Source: Labia minor (lineage: Eukaryota; Arthropoda; Insecta; Dermaptera; Spongiphoridae). Taken from it: a stretch of 64,000 nucleotides of DNA. Made by a program: the position numbers and the translations under genes. Location of the stretch: NCBI GenBank assembly GCA_963082975.1, contig OY720346.1:48642296-48706295 (forward strand), written 5' to 3'. Position 1 is the stretch's first letter; every line of letters starts with the position of its first letter. Of the stretch, positions 23,480-36,015 are shown one piece after another. A model generated the notes under the pieces. That model was given only the letters and a program-made list of their open reading frames with translations, was not told where the DNA came from and did no database searches.

Positions 23480-24735
23480 AAACCCTCCTCCTTTATTTAT
23501 ATGTTTTAATTGGCTCCATACTCTCAAACCTTTCCACTATTTAACCAGTTAATGAAAAATAACTTTAAATTAAAAGCGTATGTTATATCCGCCCTCATCC
23601 TCTCCTCTCACTATTCTCCCTCCCCTCTCCTATATGCCTCCTTTTCCTCTTTTATTTAAATACTTATTTCTCAGAAAAAAATTTAATAAGAAATCAAATA
23701 CTTTGCTAATTAACGAATCAATTAATTTTAATCGAGTGGGAAATTTTTGTATTTTCGTTCAGATTTTAATTAAGTGGAATTCGATTTTTTTTTTCATTCA
23801 TTTAATTATTCTAAATTAGAAGATCTATCTTTGAAAGATAAAAAAATTCAAAAAAAAAACTTGAGATGTGTGGGTGAGTATGTATGTCTGTGGTTGGTAA
23901 AAAAAAAAAATAAAAAAAAATCGAGAAGATTAAAATTTTATATTTAAATTATTGATTTCTTCTATATGTCTAGTACTATAAAACTTTTATTGAAATTTGA
24001 ATAACCAGAAATGTCAGTTTAGTGATTTTTACTATGCCGAAGGTAAAGAAAATAAAACACTCAATAAAAATACCAATTCATTAAAAAAAAATTGAGATTA
24101 TACTGATACCAATGGTTTGGTATTCTTCTGAATATAATGCGATTATTTGATCAGATTGATGTTAAAATGTAATTCTGTTTTAATTTTGATCTTTTGAATG
24201 AACTACAGGCAGAACAAAGTCATTTGATAATTAACAAATTTTTTGCACCACTCATCATCCTGATTGACATTCATTTCTTATTAATAATTAAATATTTCCC
24301 TTTCATTCTCTCGTTCATTCTTCTCATATATATATTTATATATAATACATTTGTTATAAATAATATAATATTAATTTTAATAAAATTTTGATAGGTTTTT
24401 ATTTTTGAATTTCAATTATACATATATAAGATTTCTGTTAATTTTATTTATTTTATATATATCTAGTACAAAATTGTATATTAATTATAAGTTATTCAAG
24501 TCTTCCTATTATATAGTTCATTCTATTCCTTTCTATACCTGATATATATACTATATATATATATATATTCCCCTTTTGTAAATTTTTAATCGCTAAGAAA
24601 ATAAGTTTTATTCATCTATTTAAGTGTAATTATTTTTTAAATTATAGTGTGTGTGTGTGAATATATACACCTTTAAATTAGTACAGTTTTTTTCAAATCT
24701 TAATTCAATAATAAAATTTAATTAATCATTTTTCG
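23480..24735. other. AT-rich gene-free stretch
   Basis: Pyrimidine-rich 23590-23650, poly-A runs at 23850-23920 and (AT)n at 24549-24568. No supportable gene. Confidence 0.45.
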
Positions 24736-24736
24736 T

Positions 24737-25318
24737 TTTTTACTATCTCGCCAGCGATTCTATTATATATATGTCGAGATTTTGATGTTTTTATATGTTT
24801 GGAAGGTCCCTGAGTTATTTTCAATAAGGTTGAGAAAAGAGTCTGTGTTTGTGTGTATGTAGACAAGTTTACGAAAAAACGGTTTGAGCTAGAATAATGA
24901 AATTTGGTACATGGGTATTATTAAAAATCCGTAGTTTTCTATTAACTTTTGAGAAACGTAGCTCGTCCGGAAGAGGGTACCTATTACGTATTCATTTCTT
25001 TTTCCACTAAACTGACCGTAAGAATAAAGATATATGTTTGATAGTTTTTCGCATGAAACTGCTTAATATAGAATTTCAGCCTGATTGAATCGCTGAAAGT
25101 ACATAAATTAATTTTTAAATTTTTTTAACATGTTGACTGCTATCACGCACCAGCACGTGACGTGGTGTCATCTACAAAGAGCCAAACACTCGCTGGTTTA
25201 ATAAATATTATGTATAAATTTTATAATTTATAATTTAATTAATTAAATTTAATTTAAATATAATATATGTTATTTAATCCAATTCAAATTTGCGAGATAG
25301 TCGAGTGGAAACAGTCCA
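24737..25318 (+). mobile_element. HINE-like repeat family C, copy 1
   Basis: Third family with the A/B plan. The left end TTTTTACTATCTCGCCAG holds subterminal repeat ACTATCTCGC (24742-24751), with its exact complement GCGAGATAGT at 25292-25301. Between them are TATGTCGAGATTTTGATG, a GTGTGTATGTAG microsatellite remnant (about 24845-24865), the AATGAAATTTGGTAC core and CACCAGCACGTGACGTGGTG (25147-25166). The terminal hairpin after the right repeat is degenerate in this copy but intact in copy 3. Other copies: 37924-39796 and 52368-52936. Confidence 0.75.
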
Positions 25319-25319
25319 T

Positions 25320-26280
25320 ATTGTTTTTTAAGAGGAAAAATTTCTATTATATAAAATATTTAACAGTATATAAATGTTTCTTGCAATGACAGAGAGAGAA
25401 TGAGATAATTTTTTATAACGTTTTTCTTAACTTCACTTCTCTCTGTCTCTCTGTCTGTCTGTTCAATCTATTGACAAATTGAAATCAATTTTTCATCGAC
25501 TTTTTATTGAGATGCGCCCAACGTTTTTCGTTGAATATGAAACAATTCATCCATAAACTTTGTCAGGCTTATAGAAAAATTATTTTATTCTTTTTAGTCC
25601 ATTGGAAAAACGTTATTTTATATTTATATTATTTTCAAATAATTATGTTCCTTTAATAAGGTTTTTACAGGTTTTAAAATGGAATTAATTTTAATTTTTT
25701 TTAAATTACTTATTGTAATTATATTGATTAGTCTTAATATTTTAAAATATTCTCATCATCATTAAAAATTACCTAAAAAAATATCCATAATATGAAATAA
25801 TATAGATAATTACAGGTCCTTTTTTGCTTACACCATTATTTTTATCACACATCATCCATGGTAGAATTTTTTTTTATTTTGTCTTAATAATATGAAATTA
25901 ATTAACTTGTTATAAGTAGTAATAGTAATAAATCGGGCATAGTGAATCATTTTTAGAAATAATAATTGCTAGCGACAAGTCCAAACATTTCTGAATGATT
26001 GAACTCGGACAGACATACACCTGCTGGTAAGATTTATTTCCGTCTTGGCGCCAAATGCGTTGCTATTTTCACATCTTAACTAGACATTCCGTCGTCGGCA
26101 CATTAAAATAAAAAAATACACAAAGAATCGAACTAATTAATAACTCATATAAATAGAGAAAGGACACGAAAAATTAAAAAAGATTTAATATGAAATTTTG
26201 AAAGATTTTAATGTGGATTACAGTAAAATTTTGTTAAATTCCTATTTAGATTGGTAATCAGTGATATTAACATAAGTATA
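25320..26280. other. Gene-free stretch with old repeat pieces
   Basis: CT-rich tract at 25436-25463. The segment 25495-25615 (GCGCCCAACGTTTTTCGTT, then TTATTCTTTTTAGT) is a diverged relative of one arm of the 10833-11683 snapback element. The segment 25980-26115, with TCTTGGCGCCAAATGCG, is unassigned. Confidence 0.45.
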
Positions 26281-26282
26281 TA

Positions 26283-26320
26283 TTACCGACCGACGATAGT
26301 AAGGGAGGTATTGTTTTTCT
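26283..26320 (+). mobile_element. HINE family A end fragment, copy 3
   Basis: Only the first 35 bases of family A, ACCGACCGACGATAGTAAGG and on to GGAGGTATTGTTTT, followed by unrelated sequence. A truncated or deleted copy. Confidence 0.8.
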
Positions 26321-26648
26321 ATATATCTATGCTTTTCTAAGTTATGGAGATTTTATTTTAATAATTGAAAAAATGAAAATCCAATCTGTATATTCAGTTT
26401 TATACGAAATACTAAAATCATTGCCTAGTATTTTTACTAAAAATGGGTCAAGTCAGTAATTGCTTATATAAAACACATTGAGATTATACATATATCATAA
26501 ACTGTGCGGTAAAATTAAATCAGTTCTAAATTGCTTTTTAACCTTATTTAAAAATCCGGCTTAGTTTATTATTTTAAACAAAACAAGAAGTTTTACTGAA
26601 ATAAATATGTACATTTAGTCAAATAAAAATTCAGTATTTTCTGATATA

Positions 26649-27186
26649 CAGGGTGGTGGAGAGGAAACGCATGTTTTTCAATATTGAATTACTGGGACAC
26701 AATGGGTTGAAAATAATAAAAACAAGTATTAAATTATAGGTTTTTTAATGCAGTTTTTGAAATTACATACCATATTTAGGTTCGGAAAATCAAATTCTGG
26801 ATGAAGGAAGTTGTTTAACATTTCAACGTTGCGAGCTGATGTAACAGTAACTGCAATTCCTTCATCTTCAAAAAACAATCCCCAACTTTGAAATGCAGCA
26901 CCACACTGTTACCTTTAAACTGTGCAGAGGTCTTTGATGTAATTCTTGTGGGTTCCCCGATATCCAATACCGACAGTTTTGAACATTGATGTAACCGTCA
27001 AGATGAAAGTGTGCTTCATCACTCATGAAGACTGTAGCATCGGGATCTTCCGTAAACATTTCATCCATATGACGACTGAAACGGCATTGTATGGGCCGTC
27101 TGTCAACATTCGTTCAAAGTCAATAGCCTCTCTAGTGGCCGCGTACTAACGGTTCGAAAAACATGCGCTTCCTCTGCACCACCATG
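26649..27186 (-). mobile_element. Deleted Tc1/mariner-like element
   Basis: Terminal inverted repeats are CAGGGTGGTGGAGAGGAAAC at the left and the complement of CATGGTGGTGCAGAGGAAGC at the right, each flanked by TA (26647-26648 and 27187-27188). A 66-residue minus-strand remnant at 26868-27068 reads FMSDEAHFHLDGYINVQNCR and LKVTVWCCISKLGIVF, the first-aspartate block of DD41D-like or MaT-like transposases. The rest of the catalytic domain and the helix-turn-helix are absent. At 538 bp it is a non-autonomous deletion derivative. Confidence 0.85.
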
Positions 27187-27519
27187 TATGTCATTAATAA
27201 CAAATAGATATTTTCTTAAATATAATGATGCGGAATCACCTCCTTGAAATACTAACTTTCTATCAAAATGCATGTCACAATTGCCTTGGTTTGACTAGGA
27301 TCTGAACAAAAATGTATTTTTATTTTTTTTTTCGAGGGAGGAATTTTAAAAAATTATGATTATATTATTTACTTGGTTAAAATAAGACCATTTATATAAC
27401 TATAATTTTTTTTTCTTAAATCAAATGATAACTGACTTTTGTCTCACCATTTCTTTTATGGGAAATCTTGAAAGAGTCAAAATATTGTACTCTCACTACT
27501 AATCTCCCCATTTTTCCAC

Positions 27520-27949
27520 GTTTCTTGTCATTTCTACATTATGAGTATCTGCCCACCGCTACCTTGGTCTTCCAACAGGACGTTTCCCAATCGGTCTCCC
27601 CACCAATATATATTTTGCCAGTCTTTAATCTCCCATTCTTGCCACATGTCCTGCCTATCGTAGTTTTCTCGATTTTATGACTCTAACTATGTCTGGAGAT
27701 TAGATATGTATAGAGATCATGTAATTCCTCGTCATGCAGTCTCCGCCCTTCCCCGATGACCTCATCTTTCTTTTGCCCATAAATGCTGCGAAGTATCCTA
27801 TTTTCAAATATTCCAAATCTACCCTCGTCTCCTATGGTCATATACCACGACTCACATCCGTTTAATACAACCGGCAAAATAATTGTTTTATATATTGTAA
27901 TTTTGATTCCCCTTGATAATAATTTTGTTGATATATACAATATACGCAT
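27520..27949 (-). pseudogene. LINE reverse-transcriptase C-terminal relic 2
   Basis: Minus-strand frame reads LLSRGIKITIYKTIILPVVL, NGCESWYMTIGDEGRF, FENRILRSIYGQKKDE and RRLHDEELHDLYTYLI, the same tail as at 2131-2640. After a frameshift it continues to AKYILVGRPIGKRPVGRPR near 27575-27620. The catalytic core is missing, so it is a truncated, inactive retrotransposon copy. It preserves the ENRILRSIYG block that relic 1 has lost, so the two copies decayed independently. Confidence 0.85.
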
Positions 27950-28103
27950 ATTATTATTATTAGAGTTAATATCGATATTTTTAATTTTGAATTAATAAGA
28001 ATTTAATAAAAAAAATTAATTAAAAGTAATTATTTTAATGAGGAAATTCCTGGTATTTCTAAATGAATGTCAATCTATAAATTGTATTAACTCTTACAAT
28101 ATA

Positions 28104-28487
28104 CTAGGTGTACCAGTATGAAGTGAGCGTTTTTTTTTGTTAAAATGAAACACTAATTTTGAATGAGAAACCATCTTTTGCATGTTTCTGATAAACCATG
28201 ATCACCATATACCTTTACAAGCATTTGATGCGACTCTGCAGCACTTTTCTTCAAATGAAATCAAAAAAATAATGCTTTCCGCAAATCATCACTATGTGGT
28301 ACAAAATTCGATATTTTTAACACATTGAAAAAATATGATTTTGTTTGTTCAATGACTTGATGTATATTAAATATGTTTGGCAGATGTCATACCAACCAAA
28401 CAACAAAAAAATTAAGGCTCCTTTACAGCAAATGTTCATTATCGACACATTTGTATATTAACGTTCACTTCATATCGGTATATCTGG
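28104..28487. mobile_element. TA-flanked MITE, about 384 bp
   Basis: Left end CTAGGTGTACCAGTATGAAG and right end, read on the minus strand, CCAGATATACCGATATGAAG form terminal inverted repeats of about 28 bp continuing through GTGARCGTT. Both are flanked by TA (28102-28103, 28488-28489). There is no transposase remnant. The TA duplication and repeat length suggest a Tc1/mariner-mobilised MITE. Confidence 0.75.
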
Positions 28488-28499
28488 TATATATATTAT

Positions 28500-30220
28500 T
28501 TGAATTTTTTTTTTATTAATTAAATAAAAAATAATATTAAAAAAAAATTAAATTTTAATATTTTAAAAATAATTGTTTTAGAATATACTTTATTTCATTT
28601 TCTTTTAAAGTTGTATAAATATATTTAATACTATATTGTGTTAATTTCTAAATTGATATTAATTTTTACTGAAGTTTTTACGATTTAATGGGTAGAAAAC
28701 TACAGAGATTTAATTTTCAAATTTATGGTAAAAATAGATTTGATTAATAAGCATTTTTAAAGTAAATTTTTTATTAAAAAATGCAAATTAAAAATACAAT
28801 TATAGAAAAGATGAATGATGACATTTGGATTTATATTTATAACCAAAAATTAAAAAAAAGTTATGGAGGATATTACAGGCATAATCTATTCAAAAGAAGA
28901 TATATTTTAGTATATATCTATATATATATATACATGTATATATATATAGATATATATAGATATATACATAATACTAATTAAATTAGAAATCTTTTTATTA
29001 CAAAAAGTAGTTTTTTTTTTCTTTCTTTGATGAGCAACAGAAAAAAAGATACCTGATAATTTATAGATATTAGGAAAATTTTAAAATAAATTATTATTTT
29101 GCATGCCTATAAATATCAAATGGTCAAAAAAACAATGAATTATAATAGAAAAAACAAGAAGATGAAAAAAGAAATCGTAACTCTCTGATTTATAAATTTA
29201 ATCAAAAATGGAAAAAAAATATAATTTAAGAAATTATTATAAATATATGAGTATAGCTAAATTACTTTTTTCAGATATTTTTAATATTTTATTCTTTAAA
29301 TTTGATTATTTTTTTTAATTATAAATTTTTTAAATTGGTTAAATTTTGTTCTCAAGCTTAGTAGCTTAAAACACGGCATTAGGCTTGAAAGTTGATTAAA
29401 TATATATTTTATGATTTTTTTTGAATTTCTTATATTAGTTAAGATGTAATTTTTGGTATGTATTTATATATTTTTTCTGTTAATAATAAATTAATAACCT
29501 CTGAAACATCTTAAGGACACATTTATTAAAAATTATTTTTATTTCATTAGTAAAATTAAATAATGGAGATTACTCTTAGTAAAACTATAATTTATTTGAG
29601 AATTTATGATCTCTCAAATAAAATTTCAACTCACTCAGACTGAGTAGGTAGATGTTACAGGATTTGCTCATACAAGCACTCCATCAATCTTAGCGAAACT
29701 ATCATTGTTGCATTATTAATACCTATTTTAAAACTAAGAGAATTTATATTAACAAATTAAAATTTATTTTGTTATATGTTTATTTACAAATGAAAACACA
29801 TTTAAGTAAATATCAAATTTAATTTAAAATTTTATCGTTTTCCTCCTTACTCTCCAAGCCTGGCTCCATGATCTACAGTCAATTTTAGAATTATTTAATA
29901 TTTAATATTTTGAAAAATTAATATGATATTTACCTAACAGCTTCTATACAATCAAAGAGTGTGAAAGAAATATCATCTCTCATTCAACTCTAAATAGGTA
30001 CAATTTTAGCTTGGATGATTTCAGATTCATTTGACTCTATTTCTCATGCCCTAATCAACCATCTCGTTCTCTCTCTCTATCTCTCTCTCACTGTAGAAGT
30101 GTGTTAGTCTTTCTTCCTTCTTGTTTATATTCCAAACACTATGTTTATGTTAAATTCCACTTTAATGAATTATATGAAATAGACCAGTCATAGGGATCAG
30201 TTAAATTAGAATGTTAATCA
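28500..30220. other. AT-rich gene-free stretch
   Basis: Long A/T-only DNA and (TA)n at about 28915-28965. A 38-base segment at 29838-29875 reads FPPYSPSLAP, matching the third-aspartate block of mariner (usually PPYSPDLAPSD) with stop and D-to-S changes; it may be the last trace of a mariner. Confidence 0.4.
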
Positions 30221-30224
30221 GGTC

Positions 30225-30520
30225 TCTCGATTAGCCAAGACCACACAATTGCTTGTTTGAAGCTTTCAAAGAGGCGGAATGAAGAAGTGAGGGGTGGATA
30301 ATGGAGGTGGTAGTGGTGGAAAGAGTTAGTGGGTGGTGGCAGATGAAAGTTTGGGGTTCTCGGTGGTCGTCGCTAATTAAAGCGACTCTAAAGGAACGAG
30401 CGAAAAGAGACAACGCGATTTTCATTTAATTTCATTAACGGAGCTCAAAAGAGCGACAAGGAAAGTCTTACGCGCGTTTGATTAACGAGCGAATTATAAT
30501 GGGTTCGTGGCTCATTCCTC
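30225..30520. other. Candidate conserved non-coding block
   Basis: Unusually complex, GC-richer text: GTCGTCGCTAATTAAAGCGA, AAGGAACGAGCGAAAAGAG, CATTAACGGAGCTCAAAAG and GTTTGATTAACGAGCGAATT. It is rich in TAATTA/ATTAA cores (homeodomain-type) and GAGCGA repeats, has no credible frame and no other copy in the window. Among the better CNE candidates. Function is inferred. Confidence 0.45.
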
Positions 30521-30544
30521 ACTACCCCCCTCACCCGCTATTCT

Positions 30545-31206
30545 TCTTTTTTTTACTTTAAATATAGTTCGTTATAATAAAGTTGTTTTTTTCCTAATAT
30601 AACAATTCTTTAATTATAATTATGTAAATTTAGTGAATTAGTAAATGAACGAACGAAAAAGTGGAGCAGGATTGATTGAGAAAGGAAAACAAAATTAGCA
30701 AAACGATCCATTTATTTATTCTTTTCTAAATTTCAAAATACATTCATATTTACTTTCACCGCATTCTAGTTAAGTACTAGACTTTTATATATTATAATTA
30801 AAGAATTTTTCTAATAAGAATGGAGAATATTAAATTTGTAATCACATAAATCTTTGTTAAAAACCATTTGAAAATCAACATTGAAATGAATATTTTATTT
30901 AACACGATTAGATTATTTGTACCAAATTAATTTTAAATTAAAAAAAAATAAGTTCAATACTAAGTAAATCTTTCAAATATCATTTTAATTAAATTTAAAT
31001 TTGAAAAAATCAATCTAGTAATAAAATAATATTATTATTTAAATTAAAATAATGAAGTTCAATGGTGATAGACTGATAGAGGAGAAGTAGGAGGAAAGGT
31101 AGGTGTGTGTGTGTGGGGGGGGGGGGCTGAACAACTTATTCTTAAATATAATAATAATAATAATAATAATTTTCTATTTATATAATTGTTTATATAAACT
31201 AATGAG

Positions 31207-31251
<45 letters not shown>

Positions 31252-31735
31252 TATTAGAATTTTCAACTATTATTTTTTTAATTAATATTTATAAGTATTG
31301 AAAATAATTTAAATTAAAACCACAAATTTTAAATAATAATATTTCTCTTTCTAAGTCGTTCTATACGTGTCAAATTATTAATAATAATAATAATAATGAT
31401 AAATACATTTAATAAATAACATTTAAACACTTCACTCTAAATCTCTGAATAAATATTATTATCGTTTGTTAATTAGTTTATATAGTAAGTCATAGAATAT
31501 GTTTTATATAAATGTAAATGATTCTCTTCTTTGATTATAATTTGTTTTTTTTTCTTTTTAGTTAATTATTCTCTTAAAGAGAATTTAAAAAAAACATTCT
31601 AAATCATAATTAAGTTTTTAGTTAATTTAAAAAGCAACGATGAATAAATTAGTATAGGGCTCATATAATTTTTAATCAACTTTTCTATTAACTTCTTTAA
31701 TACAGACAAACATACATATGTTCATCACATGTACA

Positions 31736-31771
<36 letters not shown>

Positions 31772-32570
31772 CTAGACAATTTATAAAAAATAAATCAAGA
31801 CACGACTTTTCAGAAAATGTTTTACATAATCCATATTACCAATTAAGAAGAAGAAATACAAAAAAAAAACAGAAACAATTATTTGAATAATTATGATTGA
31901 ATATTTTAATTTAATTGGAATATATACATACATTATTAATAGAAATGATAATTGGTCAAATTTGTAGGATTTCATTGGAATTAATATTTTTAATTAAACT
32001 AATAATAAAAAAATAATTAGAATAATTATTTTTAGTTCATAAAAATAAATAATACAATTAATTGAAATTAATATTTTTATTTAATATATAAAATTAATTA
32101 AACTTTTTAATTAATATAGTAAAAAAAAAATAATTCTAATTATTATTTTAATTAATTTATTAATAAATTTAATTGAAAATTCTTGTTAAATTTTTTTTTT
32201 TAATTAAATTTATATTTTTTTTTCTTTATTTTCATTTTATTTAATTACATATACCTATATTTTTAATTTCTTATACTCCCTTCTCATTCCACATTGCTTA
32301 TCTTTAATCTTATTGTCTAATAAATTCGTATACAATGCGGGTTGAAAAGAAAGGCAAGTAATAGAAATGAAAAATATTTGATCATTGATTTTTTAAGCCT
32401 CATTTGGACACCAATACACAGCCCTGAAAAAAATTCAATCAAACTAATTATATGTAGAACTGAATAAAACAAAAGATAATCAGTTAAAAGGTTCATGGCA
32501 ATGTTTTGGGATTCTTCTTGAATTATCTATATACATTATCTCTATCCCTATTGGATCATCTTAATGTAAA
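30545..32570. other. AT-rich gene-free stretch
   Basis: GT/G tract at 31099-31127, (AT)n at 31209-31244 and 31741-31769, and (AAT)n at 31148-31170 and 31380-31400. The short frames are Ile/Tyr low-complexity and not genes. Confidence 0.5.
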
Positions 32571-32599
32571 ATTGATATAAATATAACATCTTTTGGCCA

Positions 32600-32790
32600 G
32601 AAAAAATATGGTTTCTATACACTTACAGGTTTAAATGATTGCACGGTCAAATTTAATTAAATTGCAATTGGAAATCCTTCCCCATTCACCTTATAATCCA
32701 GGTTTCGCTCCATTAAGTTTGTTCTTATTTTCTAACTCGAGAAATTGACTAATAAATGATTTTCATCAAATTATGAAGTATTTGATTCTT
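32600..32790 (+). pseudogene. Heavily decayed mariner fragment
   Basis: Plus strand near 32668-32740 reads LEILPHSPYNPGFAPLSLF, which aligns to the mariner third-aspartate block (typically LPHPPYSPDLAPSDFHLF). The catalytic aspartate position is serine here. Surroundings have decayed past recognition and no terminal repeats were found. Accepted because of about a dozen matching residues in order, but short. Confidence 0.5.
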
Positions 32791-32903
32791 CTTATTATAC
32801 TGATATGATAAAATTAAGTTATTTTAGTTTTTAACTATTATATGTATCTAAAAGAAGGATATGTTGAAAAATCAAATTGAGTAAAGCAATGAATAGTCTA
32901 ATT

Positions 32904-33204
32904 CAGGCCTTTTTAAACTATGGGTCGCGACCCCAAAGGGGGTCGCGTAGCAAAATTCTGGGGTCGCGAGAGATTTTAATGTCAAATATTTAAATACACG
33001 ATTTTGTGAACTGTAATAAATACATTTTTACAACTTTTTGTGCAATTATTAAAATTTAGATTTATATGTATGTATATTGTTACCTAATAAATAAATCATC
33101 AGAAAATATTTATATATGTATCTTTCTTTTATATTTATACGGGGTCGCCAGGAAACTCGCAATCATAAATGGGGTCGCGAATGAAACAAACTTAAGAAGC
33201 CCTG
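32904..33204. mobile_element. hAT-type MITE with perfect 8-bp duplication
   Basis: A 301-bp element starting CAGGCCTTTTTAAACTATGG and ending, read on the minus strand, CAGGGCTTCTTAAGTTTG. GTCTAATT is duplicated exactly on both sides (32896-32903 and 33205-33212). GGGGTCGCGA-type motifs recur inside both ends. An 8-bp duplication plus CAGGG termini is diagnostic of hAT superfamily elements. There is no transposase, and the small open frames are by-products. Confidence 0.92.
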
Positions 33205-33214
33205 GTCTAATTGA

Positions 33215-34540
33215 ATTTATTTCAATTTTTAATATTAATTTTTCAATTTTTCTAAATGACAATTTTGTATTTTTTTTAAATTTTTTTGTCATACACATAT
33301 GGTTAAACGTATTTCTTTTTTTATCATTTAAAGTCTAATTAATTCAGAATGATTGATTACATTTATATATTTATTTTCATTGATCTAATATATTCAGACG
33401 TCTGTCTCAAATGTAATTGATAGAAATGACCTTTCAAGTTGATTTATTTTTTTCGAATATCCTACCTACTTTAATTAAACTGATATTTCACTTTGGATTT
33501 ATTAAGAAATCAATATCATATGATTATTTATTGTAAAAACATAGTAATATAAAAGAAAGGGTGAATAAACCCATTCATTTTATTGTAATTTTGACTAATT
33601 TACTATATTTAGTTTAGGTTTTAGGTAATATATACGTGCTTTTATCTTATCAATTATATACATAATTAGAATTGACCTGTAAGATTATAAAAAATTTAAG
33701 TGATTATATAATCCTTACAAATCTTTAAATATACAAATTAATTAACATTGAAACAAAATTAAATTTAAACTTTATTTAAAATAATTACATTTTTTTAATT
33801 AATAAATGTATAATATTATAAACTTCCATGTTCCAAAATATTTCCATCTATATAAATATTAGTGTGATTGATTTACCATATATAATATAATAATATTATT
33901 TTATTAGATCTGGATCTTTTTTAGTCAGTTCTCGCATTTATTATAAATTAATTATTTAATTTTAAAATAAGGCATCATACCTCGCATTTATATACCTAAA
34001 CAGAAAAGCTTACATCCAGGATGATAATGGGATTCCATTAATGTATCATATCAACCGTAAAAAAATGACAAATCAATAAATTATGAACCATCTTTAAACA
34101 AAAATATATCTATGAAAATGTTAAAATATAGCAATTCTATTCCAAATAAAGACAAAACAAATTAAAATGTCCAGCAAATACTGGTAAAAGTAAATAGAAA
34201 ATTATATATATATATATAAAATTGTATAAAATTTAAAAAAAAAAAAATGGTATCACAAATCCCACTCCCAACCACCCACCCACATAAATATTTCCCCCCA
34301 TTCCCAACCAATATTTAACTAGGTTTTTCTTTATATAGACTTTTTCTAGTCAGTAAGTCAAATAAAGATTATTTCAAAATAAGTATAATGTAAATAATGT
34401 AACCCAATCTAAAAATAAAAATGTAAATGTATACAAATCACGACCATTGAATGTAAAAATTATTAAAACCCCTTTTTTTGTTATCTTATGGGATAAAATT
34501 TTTTATGTAGCTAAACATAATTTTTTAAACTAAACTAAAC
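33215..34540. other. AT-rich gene-free stretch
   Basis: Nothing recognisable beyond a C-rich tract CCACTCCCAACCACCCACCC at about 34262-34281 and a short (TA)n at 34203. Confidence 0.45.
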
Positions 34541-34544
34541 TTAA

Positions 34545-34818
34545 CTGTAATAACTCAAATCCTCGTGGTTCCGAGTTCAAGTCCCGGGCCTGGCAAGAGA
34601 ATTACTCTAGCTGAGGTCTATGGGACGGGGTCAACCCAGCTTCCGTGATCAAAAATGGGAAGCTACTTGATAAAAAGTAGCGCGTCCGATCAAGAAAATC
34701 AAGATAAAGGTTGATTAACCCGTTCTACTGATCACAGCACATCTATTGTAATTTATATAATCTACTTGATAAGCGCTGTCCTTGAAAAGGATGAACAAAA
34801 GTCAGAAGTTTTTTCTCA
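34545..34818 (+). mobile_element. SINE family 2, copy 1
   Basis: Begins with a partial tRNA-like head whose B box is GAGTTCAAGTCCCGGGC (34574-34590). The body has GATCAAGAAAATCAAGATAA and CCGTTCTACTGATCA, and it ends in AGTCAGAAG with TA-rich DNA after. The body recurs at 50342-50508, which confirms a dispersed repeat. The A box is not clear, so the head may be truncated. Confidence 0.65.
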
Positions 34819-34870
34819 GTCTATATATATATATAAATATATAAATAAAGTAAAAGAATAATTAATAAAT

Positions 34871-35380
34871 TTTTACCGACCGACGATAGTAAGGGAGGTA
34901 TTGTTTTCACACCAAATTTCACATGTGGAGATTTTTACATATCTCCACGAATTCTTAACAGAAAAACGTATTTTTAGCATGATGTCTGTCCGTCCGTACG
35001 TCCGTATAGATGTGTACAACTTGATTTTGATGAAATTTGGTATATTTACTTAATAAGTATGATGAATTGATCAACTTTTGGTGCAAATCCGGAAACCGAA
35101 AGTGGTAGTATTAGCGATCGACGATAGGAAGGGAAGGGTTATTTTCACACCAAATTTCACATGAGGAGATTTTTTACATATCTCCACGAATCATGCACTT
35201 TGTATTGGTTTTATCCTCGAGAAAAATCATCTTTATTAGTTTTTTCTTAATTTAAAATTATATGACGTCATCCAGCCATTCATGACGTCACAGCCTGGTC
35301 TTACATATATATATTATAAATAAAAAGATTATTTATTTCAAACCGTCGGTCGGTTCGGACCTGGCCACAGGTCAACTTAT
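34871..35380 (+). mobile_element. HINE-like repeat family A, copy 4
   Basis: Left end TTTTACCGACCGACGATAG and right hairpin GACCTGGCCACAGGTC are both present, as is the TGACGTCA pair (35263-35270, 35283-35290). About 100 bp between TATTATAAATAAA and TCAAACCGTCGG is deleted relative to copies 1 and 2, and the microsatellite is very short (CCGTCCGTACGTCCGT). Confidence 0.8.
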
Positions 35381-35454
35381 TCTATAAGCAAACGGTTGTA
35401 CGGTTATTACAAAGGTTTGCGCTTCTTTTTCTTTTGCAATTTTTGTAAATATAG

Positions 35455-36015
35455 TCTATTCTACGTTTTTGCACATTCTTTAAATCTTTAATCTTAAGAC
35501 TTAATTATTCACATATTCCTCATTGTTTACAATTTGTAAGTCTGTATCTAAAATTGTGTCGAAGAAGTAATATCACGCATTGTGTGCCTGAGGAATATGC
35601 CGTGCGTTTAGTTTTACCTTAGCTTAATATTAAAAAAATAATCTCCTCAAACAATTTAATTTAATTTTGATTTTAATTGTTGAAACTAACCTAATTAAAA
35701 ATTTAAACATTTCAACTTTAAGAGAATTGTATTTGTGATTTACATGTAATTTCACATAAGCTATATCCCCTACTACGGCCCAATATCCTCACCCCTGTCT
35801 CGGATTTGACCGCATAGTTTTCTTTTTTATTTTTGTAAATTTTTAATAGTTCTTATTTTAAGAATAAATCTGAAATTTTTACTATGATTACCTAGGCACC
35901 ATTTACACCAATAATTATGTCATAATAGGAATTAGTGTTTTAATAATAGGATAATAATAGGAATTAGCGATTTAGAAAAAATCCGAAGTGTGCGCCATAT
36001 CCCTCGCTTTACCTT
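35455..36015. repeat. Dispersed repeat F, copy 1
   Basis: Matches 58985-59440 over several blocks: TATTCACATATTCCTCATTG, AAATTGTGTCGAAGAAGTAA, TTACATGTAATTTCACATAAG. Internally, GAGGAATATGCCGTGCG (35591) is roughly mirrored by TGCGCCATATCCCTC (35991). No coding potential. Class unknown. Confidence 0.6.
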
